DNA of 64,000 bases from Paraburkholderia sp. ZP32-5 (GTDB lineage: Bacteria > Pseudomonadota > Gammaproteobacteria > Burkholderiales > Burkholderiaceae), in the NCBI RefSeq assembly GCF_021390495.1, contig NZ_JAJEJP010000001.1, positions 2,976,001-3,040,000 on the forward strand, written 5' to 3'. Below the pieces are notes generated by a model. That model did not search any database and was not told where the DNA came from. It was given only the letters and a program-made list of their open reading frames with translations. Below, in pieces: positions 1-9,700 of the stretch. The position numbers and the translations under genes are program-made. The stretch's first letter is position 1; every line of letters begins with the position of its first letter.

Positions 1-49
1 GGTGCATGCCTCGCTTCGACGGCGACTTCTTGTTTTGTTGAACTGCCAT
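1..49 (-). CDS. rpmF: 50S ribosomal protein L32, N-terminal fragment
   Basis: Only the first 16 codons are in the window; the gene runs off the left edge. The translation begins MAVQQNKKSPSKRGMH, which matches the conserved lysine/serine-rich amino terminus of bacterial L32, a small zinc-ribbon protein of the large ribosomal subunit. A purine-rich AGGAG lies just upstream of the ATG at 49. It follows yceD on the same strand after about 100 bp, the usual yceD-rpmF order that leads into the plsX/fab fatty-acid genes, which would lie outside the window. Confidence 0.93.
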   Translation of the reverse strand, partial: MAVQQNKKSPSKRGMH

Positions 50-150
50 GACTAACTCCTAAAAATTTTCCGAATTCTAACACAGCCCGATATGGTCTCC
101 GCCACTGGCCGATTGGCCAATGCGCCCGCATCGCGCTCCTCTGCAACTGT

Positions 151-795
151 TTAGTGCTTCTTGCCGCCGGGCTCCTCGCGCTTGAGACTTTCGAGCGCCG
201 CGAACGGATTACGCTTCTCGGACTCGCCGCCTTCAGCAGCCTCGCCCTGCACTGCTTCATCGCTCTCGCCTTCGTTGCCGTCCGCGCCCGAAACAAGGCT
301 CTCGTGCACTTCGGGACAGACTTCGTGCTTGGGCACAAGCGGCAAAGAAAGCAGCAACTCTTCTTCGATCAAGTCGATGAGATCGAACTGGCGCGAGCCC
401 ACGATCACCTCGACTTCATCCTCGTCGAGCGGAAACTCTTCGGCTTCCGCCTCCGTGTTGACGACCCGGTAAGTTGCATCGACGTTGAACGCCTGCGAAT
501 ACGGCGTCAGGCACCGCTGACATTCAAGCCACGCTGCACCGTGAATCGCCAGCCTCAGATAAGGCTGCGGACCTTCGGTGCCGTCGTCCTGCAATTCCGG
601 CTGCGTCGCTCCTTCGGCTTGCCACGTGAACGTGGTATCGCGATCTGGCGCTTCCGCAGGGACTTCGTTTAACATGCGCGGCAGTTGCGAGACGCGCACG
701 ACACCCGCGGCCTGACGCCCGCTCCGCGCAAATTCGAACAGATCGAGTTCATGCGGGTCGGACAGACCTGCAGGTTTGCCAGGATGTTGAGTCAT
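151..795 (-). CDS. yceD: YceD family (DUF177) rRNA accumulation protein
   Basis: A 214-residue acidic cytoplasmic protein of the DUF177/YceD family, which is linked to 23S rRNA accumulation and is almost always encoded beside rpmF, as here. The family CxxC motif is visible in LECQRCLTPY, followed by a downstream cysteine in HEVCPE and an acidic stretch typical of the family. The C-terminus is low-complexity Glu/Gly/Ser and ends in a Lys/Arg cluster. The start MTQHPGKPAG is chosen because AGGAG sits 6 nt upstream of 795. An in-frame ATG at 819 would add only eight residues. Probably co-transcribed with rpmF. Confidence 0.9.
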   Translation of the reverse strand: MTQHPGKPAGLSDPHELDLFEFARSGRQAAGVVRVSQLPRMLNEVPAEAPDRDTTFTWQAEGATQPELQDDGTEGPQPYLRLAIHGAAWLECQRCLTPYSQAFNVDATYRVVNTEAEAEEFPLDEDEVEVIVGSRQFDLIDLIEEELLLSLPLVPKHEVCPEVHESLVSGADGNEGESDEAVQGEAAEGGESEKRNPFAALESLKREEPGGKKH

Positions 796-1080
796 GCGCG
801 CTCCTGCGTCGGCAAGCATGTTGCCGGGGTGGTCCGCGACGGCAAGCCAGCGCGGAGATAAACCGGTTTGCGAGACAGCCGGCGGGATTCGCGGCCACTG
901 CGTTCTTCAATCCTGTTCGGCCTTTCAGGCCACCGCAAGCCGCTGAACGCGCCTGAATCCTGAAGCGCAAGCATACCGTGAAAAGCCCAAAATCATATCC
1001 GTTTTGTCTTTTCGAGTCAAACACTTAAGCCCGTACGCGCACGACCCCGTACGACCCGCCTCCCTAGCTTTCGCCTAACC
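796..1080. promoter_or_regulatory. Divergent intergenic region, yceD / maf
   Basis: 285 bp separate the divergent starts of yceD and maf, so promoters for both must lie here. I see no convincing -35/-10 pair. The part next to maf (about 980-1030) is the most AT-rich and is the likeliest promoter position. No gene is evident. Confidence 0.35.
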
Positions 1081-1698
1081 ATGCCTGATTCCCTCAAACG
1101 CCCGCCACGCCTGATTCTGGCGTCGAGTTCACGGTATCGCCGTGAACTTCTCGAACGCCTGCGCGTGCCATTCGACGTCGTCGTACCTGCAATCGACGAA
1201 ACACCGCTCGCCGGCGAAATGCCCGAGGTCACCGCGCTGCGGCTATCCGAAGCCAAGGCCCGCACGGTGGCCAAAGGGCTTGGGGCGGACGAAGCCGCGC
1301 TCGTGATCGGCTCCGACCAGGTCGCCACCTATGACGGCCTGCAGATCGGCAAGCCCGGCACGCACGATAAGGCACTCGCGCAACTGCAGGCGATGCGCGG
1401 CCGCGAAGTGCTGTTCCATAGCGCGCTGTGCCTGTTCGACAGCGCGACGGACACCGCGCAAACCGTCGACGTGATCACCCGCGTGCGTTTTCGCAATCTG
1501 CCGGACGCAGCGCTCGACGCCTATCTGCGCGCCGAAACGCCGTATGACGTGGCTGGCAGCGCCAAATCCGAAGGACTCGGCATCGCGCTGCTGGAGGCCA
1601 TCCATTCCGACGACCCGACCGCGCTGGTCGGTCTGCCGCTGATCGCGCTGTCGCGCATGTTGCTCGCGGCCGGTTACCCACTACTGGAGGCGCTATGA
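1081..1698 (+). CDS. maf: Maf family nucleoside triphosphate pyrophosphatase (YceF type)
   Basis: A 205-residue Maf protein. The family hydrolyses non-canonical or modified nucleoside triphosphates to monophosphates, and the YceF subgroup prefers 7-methyl-GTP. The N-terminal signature LILASSSRYRRELLERL and the downstream acidic residues in PAIDETPLAGE and GSDQVA are in the expected positions. Length is normal. The subgroup assignment rests on the typical yceF position beside yceD-rpmF. Its stop overlaps the start of the next gene as ATGA, so the two are translationally coupled. Confidence 0.93.
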   Translation: MPDSLKRPPRLILASSSRYRRELLERLRVPFDVVVPAIDETPLAGEMPEVTALRLSEAKARTVAKGLGADEAALVIGSDQVATYDGLQIGKPGTHDKALAQLQAMRGREVLFHSALCLFDSATDTAQTVDVITRVRFRNLPDAALDAYLRAETPYDVAGSAKSEGLGIALLEAIHSDDPTALVGLPLIALSRMLLAAGYPLLEAL

Positions 1699-2414
1699 AC
1701 GGTACGCTGTACCTGATTCCGAACACGCTCGGAGAAGGCGGCGCGAGCGCGCTCGAGTTCGTGCTGCCCGCGCCGGTCCGCGCCCGCGCGGCGTCGCTGC
1801 ACTATTACATCGGCGAAAACGCGAAAACCACGCGCGCATTCCTGAAGAAAGTCGGCACCGAGCGGCCAATCCAGGAAATCGAGATTCGCGAACTGAACGT
1901 CAATACACCGGCTGGCGAAATCGACAGGCTGCTCGCGCCGCTGCTTGCAGGCACCGACGCGGGGCTCGTCTCCGAGGCTGGCTGCCCGGCGGTCGCGGAC
2001 CCCGGCGCGTTGCTGGTACGCCGCGCTCACGAGCGTGGCGTGAAAGTCGTGCCGCTGGTCGGCCCGAGTTCGATCCTGCTCGCGCTGATGGCGTCGGGGC
2101 TGAACGGCCAGAGCTTTGCATTCCACGGCTACCTGCCCGTCGACGCCGCCGAGCGCGCCAAACGCCTGCGCGATCTGGAACAACAGTCACGCAAAGGCAA
2201 GCAGACGCAGATTTTTATTGAAACGCCTTACCGCAACCGCGCGCTGCTCGATACGCTGCTTGCGACTTGCGCACCATCGACACTGGTATGCGTGGCTGTC
2301 GACCTCACGCTGCCGACGGAAACCATCGCGAGCCGAACCGTAGCCGACTGGAAGAAAAAGCCGGAGATGGACCTGCACAAACGGCCGGCCATCTTTCTGA
2401 TTCTGGCGGCCTGA
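1695..2414 (+). CDS. SAM-dependent methyltransferase, tetrapyrrole methylase fold (RsmI-like)
   Basis: A 239-residue protein of the tetrapyrrole (corrin/porphyrin) methylase superfamily, which includes the 16S rRNA 2'-O-methyltransferase RsmI. Visible motifs are LVSEAGCPAVADPGALLV, the SAM-binding-type loop VVPLVGPSSILLALMASG, and the later FIETPYRN segment. It is shorter than RsmI (about 280 residues) and lacks the usual N-terminal YVVATPIGN motif, so it is probably a paralogue rather than RsmI itself; the substrate is not established. It overlaps maf by 4 bp and is followed by a strong hairpin terminator. Confidence 0.85.
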   Translation: MNGTLYLIPNTLGEGGASALEFVLPAPVRARAASLHYYIGENAKTTRAFLKKVGTERPIQEIEIRELNVNTPAGEIDRLLAPLLAGTDAGLVSEAGCPAVADPGALLVRRAHERGVKVVPLVGPSSILLALMASGLNGQSFAFHGYLPVDAAERAKRLRDLEQQSRKGKQTQIFIETPYRNRALLDTLLATCAPSTLVCVAVDLTLPTETIASRTVADWKKKPEMDLHKRPAIFLILAA

Positions 2415-2474
2415 GCGACATCCGCTATCGGCACACGCAGACCGGTTACGCGAAAACCGTGCAACTATATGACG

Positions 2475-2515
2475 AAGCCCGCGCAAATCGAGAAGGACGA
2501 TTGCGCGGGCTTTTT
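2475..2515. terminator. Bidirectional intrinsic terminator
   Basis: A perfect 12-bp stem, AAGCCCGCGCAA with TTGCGCGGGCTT, around a 14-nt loop, flanked by a T run on the plus strand and A-rich sequence on the other side. It lies between the convergent methyltransferase gene and sppA and can serve both. Confidence 0.9.
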
Positions 2516-2527
2516 ATATTAGCCAGA

Positions 2528-3529
2528 TCAATGCAGGCTGAGTTTCGCACCAAGCGCCATCGCCCGCATCGCGCCAGCACCAACCGCGGCGCCGAACTTG
2601 CGTGCAACGCGGTCCGTAATGCTTTCTTTGACTGTGTAATCGACGATATCCGGCGCCTTGAAGATTTCGCGCGCAACGTAGTCCTGGTCGCCGAAGCCGT
2701 CGGCGAGACCGAGTTCGACGCTCTTCTGACCGGTCCAGAACAGGCCCGAGAACATATCCGGCGTCTCGTGCAGGCGTTTGCCCCGGCCCTGGCGAACCGC
2801 GTCGATGAACTGCGCGTGGATCTGATCGAGCATGGCCTGCGCATGTTCGTCCATCTTCGGCGTTTCCGGCGAGAACGGATCGAAAAATCCCTTGTTCTCG
2901 CCCGACGTGTGCAGCCGGCGCTGGATTCCGAGCTTATCCATCAGGCCAGTAAACCCAAAGCCATCCATCAGCACGCCGATCGAGCCGACGATACTCGCCT
3001 TGTCGACATAGATCTTGTCCGCCGCTGCCGCCGCGTAATAGCCGCCTGACGCACACATGTCGCCAACCACCGCATACAGCGGAATCGACGGATATTTGCC
3101 GCGCAACCGGCGAATTTCGCTATTGATGATGCCGGCCTGCACCGGGCTGCCACCCGGGCTGTTGCAATACAGGATGACGCCGGCAGTGCCGGAATCCTCG
3201 AACGCGGTATCGAGCGCGGTGTTGATATCTTCGGCGTTTGCATTCGTATCCGCCGCGATTTCACCGTCTAGCGTCACCATCGCCGTGTGCCGCCCGGTGG
3301 TCGCGACGCGCTCGCCTGAAACATTTAGCGCGCCCCATACGATCACCGCGAGAACCGCGAGGAACACAAAACGGAAGAAAATCCGCCAGCGCCGCGCCGC
3401 GCGCTGCTCAGTGATTGCCGCCAGCGCGATGCGCTCGAGCGCGGCCCGCTCCCAGCCCGGCTCGGTATTGGGCAGGCGGGAACGGCCGCCCGGTGCAGGA
3501 TCCTTCTCGGGGGTCAGATTGTCGGACAT
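2528..3529 (-). CDS. sppA: S49 family signal peptide peptidase SppA
   Basis: A 333-residue inner-membrane serine protease of the S49 (short SppA) class, which degrades cleaved signal peptides. One N-terminal membrane segment lies around residues 47-67 (IFFRFVFLAVLAVIVWGAL). The nucleophile motif DMCASGGYYAAAAADKIY and the following VGSIGVLMDGFGF are intact, and an NSPGGSP loop precedes them. Length fits the single-domain form. It is the last gene of the minus-strand group rluC / HAD phosphatase / Rieske protein / sppA, starting 30 bp after the Rieske gene. Confidence 0.95.
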   Translation of the reverse strand: MSDNLTPEKDPAPGGRSRLPNTEPGWERAALERIALAAITEQRAARRWRIFFRFVFLAVLAVIVWGALNVSGERVATTGRHTAMVTLDGEIAADTNANAEDINTALDTAFEDSGTAGVILYCNSPGGSPVQAGIINSEIRRLRGKYPSIPLYAVVGDMCASGGYYAAAAADKIYVDKASIVGSIGVLMDGFGFTGLMDKLGIQRRLHTSGENKGFFDPFSPETPKMDEHAQAMLDQIHAQFIDAVRQGRGKRLHETPDMFSGLFWTGQKSVELGLADGFGDQDYVAREIFKAPDIVDYTVKESITDRVARKFGAAVGAGAMRAMALGAKLSLH

Positions 3530-3559
3530 GCGGGCAGTGGATAGATGGAAAGAGAAAAA

Positions 3560-3976
3560 TCAGGGGATGATCGGCAGCAACTCGCCGTCAGGCAGCCAGA
3601 AAACCGCCCGGCCTTCGGGCGTCTCGCGCTCCTCGACCTGCACGGGGCGCAATCGGCCGCCGCGGCACGGGCCGCCCACGCATTTGCCGGTATCTGGCGC
3701 GTAAATCGCGCCATGTGTCGCGCACATCAAGTATAAGCCGGACGATTCGAAGAACTGTCCCTCCGACCAGTCGAGTTCCATTGGCACGTGGGCGCAACGG
3801 TTCAGGTAGCCGTAGACGCGGCCATCGTAGCGGATAAAGAACACGACGACGTCCTGCTCGCCGATCCGCGCGTCGCGGCGGATGCCGATACCCCCGTCCG
3901 CCAGTTCGCCAGCCGCACAGATGCGCACGGCGTCCGCGGCGGCCGAGGCTACGGGACTCCCAGCGTCGGCGCTCAT
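3560..3976 (-). CDS. Rieske [2Fe-2S] domain protein
   Basis: A 138-residue soluble single-domain Rieske protein. Both cluster-binding boxes are present: C-x-H in RCAHVPMELD and C-x2-H in LMCATHGAIYAPDTGKC. No membrane anchor or catalytic oxygenase domain is present, so it probably acts as a small electron-transfer ferredoxin; the partner is unknown. Start chosen at MSADAGSP (3976), which gives an ATGA overlap with the upstream phosphatase stop; an in-frame ATG at 3994 would lie inside that gene. The strict overlap and conserved operon suggest co-translation. Confidence 0.9.
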   Translation of the reverse strand: MSADAGSPVASAAADAVRICAAGELADGGIGIRRDARIGEQDVVVFFIRYDGRVYGYLNRCAHVPMELDWSEGQFFESSGLYLMCATHGAIYAPDTGKCVGGPCRGGRLRPVQVEERETPEGRAVFWLPDGELLPIIP

Positions 3977-4632
3977 GCGTTCTCCCGCAGCCACCCGGAC
4001 AGGTCGCTGATGCTCGATGCGACGAATTTCGGCTCCATCGCGCTCAGCGAATTGGCTGGATGCGCGCCATAAGTGACGCCAATCCCCGCCACGCCGGCGT
4101 TGATCGCCATCTGCAGGTCATGTGTCGTGTCGCCGATCATCACTGTGCGCGCCGTATCCTGCCCCAATTCGCGGGTAAGTTCATGCAGCATAGCGGGATG
4201 GGGTTTCGAGAATGTTTCGTCCGCGCAGCGCGTACCGTCGAACAGGCTCGTCAAGCGCGCCTGGTCGAGCGCGCGGTTCAAGCCGACGCGGCTCTTGCCG
4301 GTCGCGACAGCCAGCAGATAGCCGAGATCGCGCAATTCCTGCAGCATCTCCCGCACGCCGGGGAACAGCTCAGTGGTCTGATCCTTCACCAGATAATGGA
4401 AGCGGTAGCGCTCCGAAAGCCGCGGATAGTCGGCCGGATCGAGCGTCGGCGCAGCCAGCTGCAGCGCGTCGCGCAGGCCGAGGCCGATCACGTAGCTTGC
4501 GGCTTCGTCGGCGGGAACCGGCAAGCCGAGGTCGCGGCATGCCGCCTGGATGCTGCGCGTGATGTGCGCGGTCGAGTCCATCAGCGTGCCGTCCCAGTCA
4601 AACACGATCAGGTCAAATTGCTCTCTAGCCAT
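3973..4632 (-). CDS. HAD-IA family phosphatase (phosphoglycolate phosphatase-like)
   Basis: A 219-residue HAD hydrolase of subfamily IA. Motif I is VFDWDGTLMDST with the nucleophile and acid/base aspartates. Motif II is the serine/threonine of AVATGKS, the lysine is in FSKPHP, and motif IV is MIGDTTHD. The cap-domain length matches phosphoglycolate phosphatase-like enzymes, but the substrate cannot be told from sequence. It is translationally linked at both ends: the start overlaps the rluC stop by a few bases and the stop overlaps the Rieske gene. Confidence 0.9.
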   Translation of the reverse strand: MAREQFDLIVFDWDGTLMDSTAHITRSIQAACRDLGLPVPADEAASYVIGLGLRDALQLAAPTLDPADYPRLSERYRFHYLVKDQTTELFPGVREMLQELRDLGYLLAVATGKSRVGLNRALDQARLTSLFDGTRCADETFSKPHPAMLHELTRELGQDTARTVMIGDTTHDLQMAINAGVAGIGVTYGAHPANSLSAMEPKFVASSISDLSGWLRENA

Positions 4633-5662
4633 GCAGTGTGGTCTCCGGGTTAGACCCAGTCCGTAGTTCGTTGAGTTGTTCGATGAAGCCGCGGCAGTCG
4701 GCCGGCAGCGGCGCTTCCAGCTGCAGCGGCGCGCCCGTGGCCGGATGCGTGAGCTTCAACCGGTAAGCGTGCAGAAACATGCGCTTGATGCCCGGCATCG
4801 CGTTGGCGCGTGCAAGCGCCTTGTTCAGTGCGAAATCGCCGTACTTAGCGTCGCCGACGATCGGCAGCTCCAGATGTTGCAGGTGAACGCGGATCTGGTG
4901 CGTGCGCCCCGTCTTCAGTTCGGCCTCCAGCAACGCGTAGCCCGGCCAGCGATCGACCAGATTGAAGACCGTATGCGATGCGAGTCCGTCCGCCTGCACG
5001 CGCACACGGCGCTCGCCATCCGCGGTCAGGTATTTGTGCAGCGGCTCTTTCACGGCGCGACGGCGCCCCCAGTCGGCCGCCCATTCGCCGTGCACGCACG
5101 CGTAGTAACGCTTGTCGATCCGGTTATCGCGGATCTGTTCGTGCAGATTGACGAGCGCGGCCCGCTTTTTCGCGAGCATCAACACGCCGGAGGTTTCACG
5201 ATCGAGCCGATGCACGAGTTCGAGGAATTTCGCCTGCGGGCGCGCGCCGCGCAACTGTTCGATCACCCCGAATGCGACGCCGCTGCCGCCGTGGACCGCG
5301 ACGCCGGCCGGCTTGTCGATCACGAGCAGATGTTCGTCTTCGAAAAGAATCGGAAAACCGCCGGCGGGAACGGGCGGTGGCGCGACGGTTTCATTAGGTT
5401 GTGCGACGCGGATCGGCGGCACGCGCACCAGATCGCCGACTTCGAGGCGGTACTGCGCATCGATCCGGCCCTTGTTCACGCGCACTTCGCCGCTGCGCAA
5501 AATGCGATAAATATGGCTTTTCGGCACGCCCTTGCACACGCGCAGCAAGAAATTGTCGATGCGCTGTCCGGCCGAGCTGTCGTCGATTTCAATCAGCGAG
5601 ACCTGGTCGCTCGCGACCACGCTTGCAACCGATCTCTGGGATGTTTTGCCTAACTCTTTCAT
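4625..5662 (-). CDS. rluC: 23S rRNA pseudouridine synthase RluC
   Basis: A 345-residue RluA-family pseudouridine synthase that modifies 23S rRNA. An N-terminal S4 RNA-binding domain (GQRIDNFLLRVCKGVPKSHIYRIL) is followed by the catalytic domain with the signature LVHRLDRETSGVLMLAKK, whose HRLDRETSG aspartate is the nucleophile, and the later KTGRTHQIRVHLQ motif. Start taken at MKELGKTSQRS (5662); the frame stays open to 5713. It lies divergent to rne, an arrangement also seen in enterobacteria, and heads the operon with the HAD phosphatase, Rieske protein and sppA. Confidence 0.95.
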   Translation of the reverse strand: MKELGKTSQRSVASVVASDQVSLIEIDDSSAGQRIDNFLLRVCKGVPKSHIYRILRSGEVRVNKGRIDAQYRLEVGDLVRVPPIRVAQPNETVAPPPVPAGGFPILFEDEHLLVIDKPAGVAVHGGSGVAFGVIEQLRGARPQAKFLELVHRLDRETSGVLMLAKKRAALVNLHEQIRDNRIDKRYYACVHGEWAADWGRRRAVKEPLHKYLTADGERRVRVQADGLASHTVFNLVDRWPGYALLEAELKTGRTHQIRVHLQHLELPIVGDAKYGDFALNKALARANAMPGIKRMFLHAYRLKLTHPATGAPLQLEAPLPADCRGFIEQLNELRTGSNPETTLHG

Positions 5663-5674
5663 TCTGAATATAAT
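5646..5674 (+). promoter_or_regulatory. Predicted sigma-70 promoter reading toward rne
   Basis: TTGCCT (5646-5651) and TATAAT (5669-5674) are separated by exactly 17 bp on the plus strand. The promoter overlaps the first codons of the divergent rluC gene. A start near 5681 would give rne an untranslated leader of roughly 720 nt. Confidence 0.55.
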
Positions 5675-6404
5675 TTGCCCAGCAGTCCGCGGCGGCCGGT
5701 GCAGTGTCCGCACAGCGTCCGGAATGCGGATGGATTGCGAAGGCGCAAGCGATTAAACCGTTATTTTACTTGCGCCGGGGTCTGGTTGCTCACCCTCAAA
5801 ATGAGATGCAACGAGTTGCACGCACGAAGTCAGTGCCCGGCAGGGACGGCGCCCACAGGCGCGTTCGGTCAAGGTCGGCTTCGCGGTAGCGGAATTTTGG
5901 TAAAAAAGAATTTAGCTTTCAGCTTTGCGGTCCGGGTGGTATGACGCCCTGCCGGACGAAGCTGCAAGTTGCGAAAATACGGCGTGCGCCCGAGGCGTCT
6001 TGTAGAAAGTGCAAGACATGGCGACGTCAAAAAATGAAACGAGACACCCCTCAGCAGGAAAAGACGCGCCGCCTGCGCGAACTTCCCGTTGCGGCATGAC
6101 CCGGCTTTCGTCGTTCGCTCGTGCGCCCAGTTGGCGCGCCGGCACGACAGGACGAACGCTTGTGAAGGTCTGCCGGCAAACCGGGGCGTGTCAGGTCATG
6201 ATTTGAAGCCGTGTTCGCTGTGCCCTGCGGCACCGTGTCCGTTTTTGACGGGCCCGGGCCCTCTCAGGCAATTCTCCCGCCATCTTTCCCGCTCCAGCGT
6301 GCTTGTGAAATCACAATAAGACGCGGCACGCCGCCGCCCGTCCCAGCTTTCGCGACTGACAACCGCGCGAGCCCGGGCCGGCGAGGCCGCTCTGGAGCCG
6401 TTCA
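5675..6404 (+). promoter_or_regulatory. rne: Long untranslated leader upstream of rne
   Basis: About 730 bp without a supportable gene lie between the rluC start and the rne start. In enterobacteria the rne 5' leader is long and is the target through which RNase E destabilises its own message. The same role is inferred here from position and length, not from a recognised structure. A short perfect inverted repeat, TTGTGAAATCACAA, lies at 6303-6316, and a GGAG ribosome-binding site sits about 9 nt before the rne ATG. Confidence 0.45.
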
Positions 6405-9400
6405 ATGAAACGAATGTTGTTCAACGCGACGCAGCAGGAAGAACTGCGCGTCGCCATCGTCGATGGGCAAAAACTCATCGATATCGACATCGAAACCGCC
6501 GGGCGCGAACAGCGCAAAGGCAATATTTACAAGGGCATCATCACCCGCATCGAGCCTTCGCTCGAAGCCTGCTTCGTCAACTACGGCGAAGACCGCCACG
6601 GCTTCCTGCCGTTCAAGGAAGTCGCCCGCCAATACTTCCGCGATGGCGTCGATATGCGTTCCGCACGCATTCAGGACGCGCTCAAGGAAGGTCAGGAACT
6701 GATCGTCCAGGTCGAAAAAGAAGAACGTGGCAACAAGGGTGCGGCCCTGACCACCTTCATCTCGCTCGCCGGCCGCTATCTGGTGCTGATGCCGAACAAC
6801 CCGCGCGGCGGCGGCGTGTCGCGCCGGATCGAAGGCGACGACCGTCAGGAACTGCGCGAAACCATGGCGCAGCTGCAACTTCCGGAAGGCATGAGCATCA
6901 TCGCGCGCACGGCCGGCATCGGTCGTAGCGCCGAAGAACTGCAGTGGGACCTGAACTACCTGATGCAGCTGTGGCGCGCGATCGAAGCCGCGTCGCAAAG
7001 CGGAACGAGCGGTCAGCCGATGCTGATTTATCTCGAATCGAGCCTCGTGATTCGCGCGATTCGCGACTACTTCCAGCCCGACATCGGCGAAATCCTGATC
7101 GACACCACCGAAATCCATGACCAGGCACGCGCCTTCATGGATATCGTGATGCCGGACAATGTCAGCAAGGTGAAGCGGTATCACGACGACGTGCCGCTGT
7201 TCTCGCGCTTCCAGATCGAGCACCAGATCGAAACCGCATACTCGCGCACGGTACCGCTGCCGTCGGGCGGCGCGATCGTGATCGACCACACCGAGGCGCT
7301 CGTCGCGATCGACGTGAACTCGGCACGCGCGACCAAGGGCGCGGACATCGAGGAAACGGCCGCGCGCACGAACCTCGAAGCCGCCGACGAAGTCGCCCGC
7401 CAGTTGCGTCTGCGCGACCTGGGCGGCCTGATCGTGATCGACTTCATCGACATGGAATCGGCCAAGAGCCAGCGCGAAGTCGAGCAGCGTCTGAAAGACG
7501 CGCTCAAGCACGACCGCGCGCGCGTCCAGATGGGCAAGATCTCGCGCTTCGGCCTGATGGAGCTGTCGCGCCAGCGTCTGCGCCCGGCGCTGTCGGAAGG
7601 CAGCCACGTGACCTGCCCGCGCTGCAACGGCACGGGCCACATCCGCGATACCGAATCGTCCGCGCTGCAAGTGCTGCGGATCATTCAGGAAGAAGCGATG
7701 AAGGAAAACACCGCGGCGATCCATTGCCAGGTGCCGGTCGAAGTGACCGCCTTCCTGTTGAACGAGAAGCGCGCCGAAATCAACAAGATCGAATCGCGTT
7801 TCAAGGTCAATGTCGTACTGATCCCGAACAAGCACCTCGATACGCCGCATTACAAGCTCGAGCGCCTGCGTCACGACGACGCGCGTCTCGACGACCCGCG
7901 CGCGTCGTGGAAGATGGCCGAGGAAGCAGCCCGCGAGCTCGAATCGGAAACCGGCTACAGCAAGCGCAGCGAGGAAGTGAAGCCGAAGCAGGAAGCGGCG
8001 GTCAAGGGCATCACGCCCGAGAAGCCGGCGCCGAGCGCGCCGGTTCGCCCGGCGGCCACACCGGCTCCGGTCGCGGTCACGCCGGCAAGCGGCGGCTTCA
8101 TCGGCTGGCTGAAGAATCTGTTCGGCATGCAGCCGGCCGCGCCGGCACCCGCCGCGCCGGCCGCGACCGAGAAGCCTGCCCGTCCGGCGCGCGGTGAGCG
8201 CACGGAGCGGGGTGAGCGCACCGGCGAGCGTGGCGGCGATCGCAACCGCAACCGCCGTGGCACCGCGGGCAGCCGTGACACGGCAGCACGCGGCGAAGGC
8301 GTCGCGGGTGGCCGTCAGGCACAAGGCCAGCAGCCGTCGCAGCGTCGCGAGGAGCGCGAAGGCCGGGAGGCGCGTGAAGGCCGCGAGCCGCGCGGCAATC
8401 GTGAACCGCGTGAGGCCCGTGAAGGCCGTGAACCGCGCGAAGCTCGCGAGCCGCGTGAGGCACGCGAAGGCCGCGAACGCGACGGCCGTGGCGCCGAGCG
8501 TACGGAAGCCGTCGAAGGCGCGGCACGCGCCGAGCGTCAGGAACGTGGCGAACGCCGTGAACGTGGTGAGCGCGCAGAACGTGGCGAGCGCGGTGAGCGT
8601 CGCAAGCCGCAGGTGGAAACCGCCGCAGCGTTGACGCAAACCGACGCGCAAGCCGCGGACGAACTGGCACGCAACCAGGCAGCCATTGGCGAAAACGGCG
8701 CACCGATCGATCAGGAAGCGGTCGCGCGTGACGGCGAAGAGCGTCGTCGTCGCCGGCGCGGTCGTCGCGGCGGCCGTCGCGAGCGTGAAGAGGACGTCAA
8801 CGGCAACCTCGCGGCGGATGTCGCGGAAGCCGAAGGCGATCACGCCGGTGCGAACGACGACGCCCCGCTGCGCGCCGCGCAGCCGGTCGAACGCCAGGTC
8901 GAGCGAAGCGAAGCGACGGACGTGACACCGGTCGAAGTGGTGGTCGCCGCCGTTGCAACGGAAACCGTGGTCGTGACCGAGCTGCATGCGGCAGCCGAAA
9001 CCCCGGCACTAGCCGCGGAAAGCGCTGCGAAGACCGAAAAGGTCGTGCCTGTCGAACAGGCTCCGGCAGCCCCCGCTGCCGTGGAACCGCCCGCTGTAGA
9101 GCCGGCCGCGCAAGCGCCGGCTGAGGCACCTGTCGCGGCCGAGGCCGCGCCGGCCGCCAGCGAGACGGTTTCGCTGGTCGAACCAGTCGCAGGCGCCGAA
9201 GCTCCGGTGGTTACACCGGCCATCGAAGCGCCGCCGGCAATCCACGCTGAAGCGCAAGCCGCGCCGGCTCCGCTCGAAACCGCGGCTCCGGCCACGGTCG
9301 TCGCGGCACCGGCAGTCGAGCCCGCGCCGCAAGCCGAGATCGCCGAGCCGCACCCGGCCGTCACGGCGGAACCGGTGACGGTCGAGCCTGCTTCGATCAC

Positions 9401-9683
9401 AGTCGCGGCTCCGGTCGCGGTCCAGGTCGAGCCGGCCCCGCAAGCCCCGCAGCAGGCACCGCAAGCTCCCGCGCGCGGCACGGCATCGGCCGAAGCACTG
9501 CAGCCGATCCTCGAACAGGCCGGCCTGATCTGGGTGAACACCGACGCCGACAAGCTTCGCGCCGCGCAGGAAGCGGCGGCGCAAACGGTCAAGCCGCCGC
9601 GCGTCATCCGTGAACGCAAGTCGCTGCCGCCGGCCGACAACGCGCCGATGCAGCAGATCGAAACGATCAAGCATCCGCAGTAA
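6405..9683 (+). CDS. rne: Ribonuclease E
   Basis: A 1092-residue RNase E, the essential endonuclease of mRNA decay and rRNA/tRNA processing and the scaffold of the degradosome. The N-terminal S1 domain begins around residue 38. The catalytic DNase-I-like region carries D303 ([13 protein letters not shown]) and D346 (IVIDFIDM), with the same numbering as E. coli, and the Zn-link CPRCNGTGH starts at C404. From about residue 530 the protein is non-globular: an Arg/Glu/Gly-rich RNA-binding stretch (about 605-735), a second Arg-rich patch near 785, then a long Ala/Pro/Val/Glu-rich tail. It is monocistronic and followed by a strong terminator. Confidence 0.97.
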   Translation: MKRMLFNATQQEELRVAIVDGQKLIDIDIETAGREQRKGNIYKGIITRIEPSLEACFVNYGEDRHGFLPFKEVARQYFRDGVDMRSARIQDALKEGQELIVQVEKEERGNKGAALTTFISLAGRYLVLMPNNPRGGGVSRRIEGDDRQELRETMAQLQLPEGMSIIARTAGIGRSAEELQWDLNYLMQLWRAIEAASQSGTSGQPMLIYLESSLVIRAIRDYFQPDIGEILIDTTEIHDQARAFMDIVMPDNVSKVKRYHDDVPLFSRFQIEHQIETAYSRTVPLPSGGAIVIDHTEALVAIDVNSARATKGADIEETAARTNLEAADEVARQLRLRDLGGLIVIDFIDMESAKSQREVEQRLKDALKHDRARVQMGKISRFGLMELSRQRLRPALSEGSHVTCPRCNGTGHIRDTESSALQVLRIIQEEAMKENTAAIHCQVPVEVTAFLLNEKRAEINKIESRFKVNVVLIPNKHLDTPHYKLERLRHDDARLDDPRASWKMAEEAARELESETGYSKRSEEVKPKQEAAVKGITPEKPAPSAPVRPAATPAPVAVTPASGGFIGWLKNLFGMQPAAPAPAAPAATEKPARPARGERTERGERTGERGGDRNRNRRGTAGSRDTAARGEGVAGGRQAQGQQPSQRREEREGREAREGREPRGNREPREAREGREPREAREPREAREGRERDGRGAERTEAVEGAARAERQERGERRERGERAERGERGERRKPQVETAAALTQTDAQAADELARNQAAIGENGAPIDQEAVARDGEERRRRRRGRRGGRREREEDVNGNLAADVAEAEGDHAGANDDAPLRAAQPVERQVERSEATDVTPVEVVVAAVATETVVVTELHAAAETPALAAESAAKTEKVVPVEQAPAAPAAVEPPAVEPAAQAPAEAPVAAEAAPAASETVSLVEPVAGAEAPVVTPAIEAPPAIHAEAQAAPAPLETAAPATVVAAPAVEPAPQAEIAEPHPAVTAEPVTVEPASITVAAPVAVQVEPAPQAPQQAPQAPARGTASAEALQPILEQAGLIWVNTDADKLRAAQEAAAQTVKPPRVIRERKSLPPADNAPMQQIETIKHPQ

Positions 9684-9700
9684 CGCGCGTCGTTGCCAGT

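Noticed and set aside
6303..6316. TTGTGAAATCACAA as a CRP/FNR operator
   Set aside because: The half-sites resemble TGTGA/TCACA but are separated by only 2 bp instead of 6, so standard CRP binding is not expected. Kept only as a hairpin in the rne leader.
6402..8987. 861-codon open frame antisense to rne
   Set aside because: It lies wholly opposite the well-supported rne gene. Its composition reflects the GC-rich third-position pattern of rne, and it lacks a ribosome-binding site and any recognisable domain.
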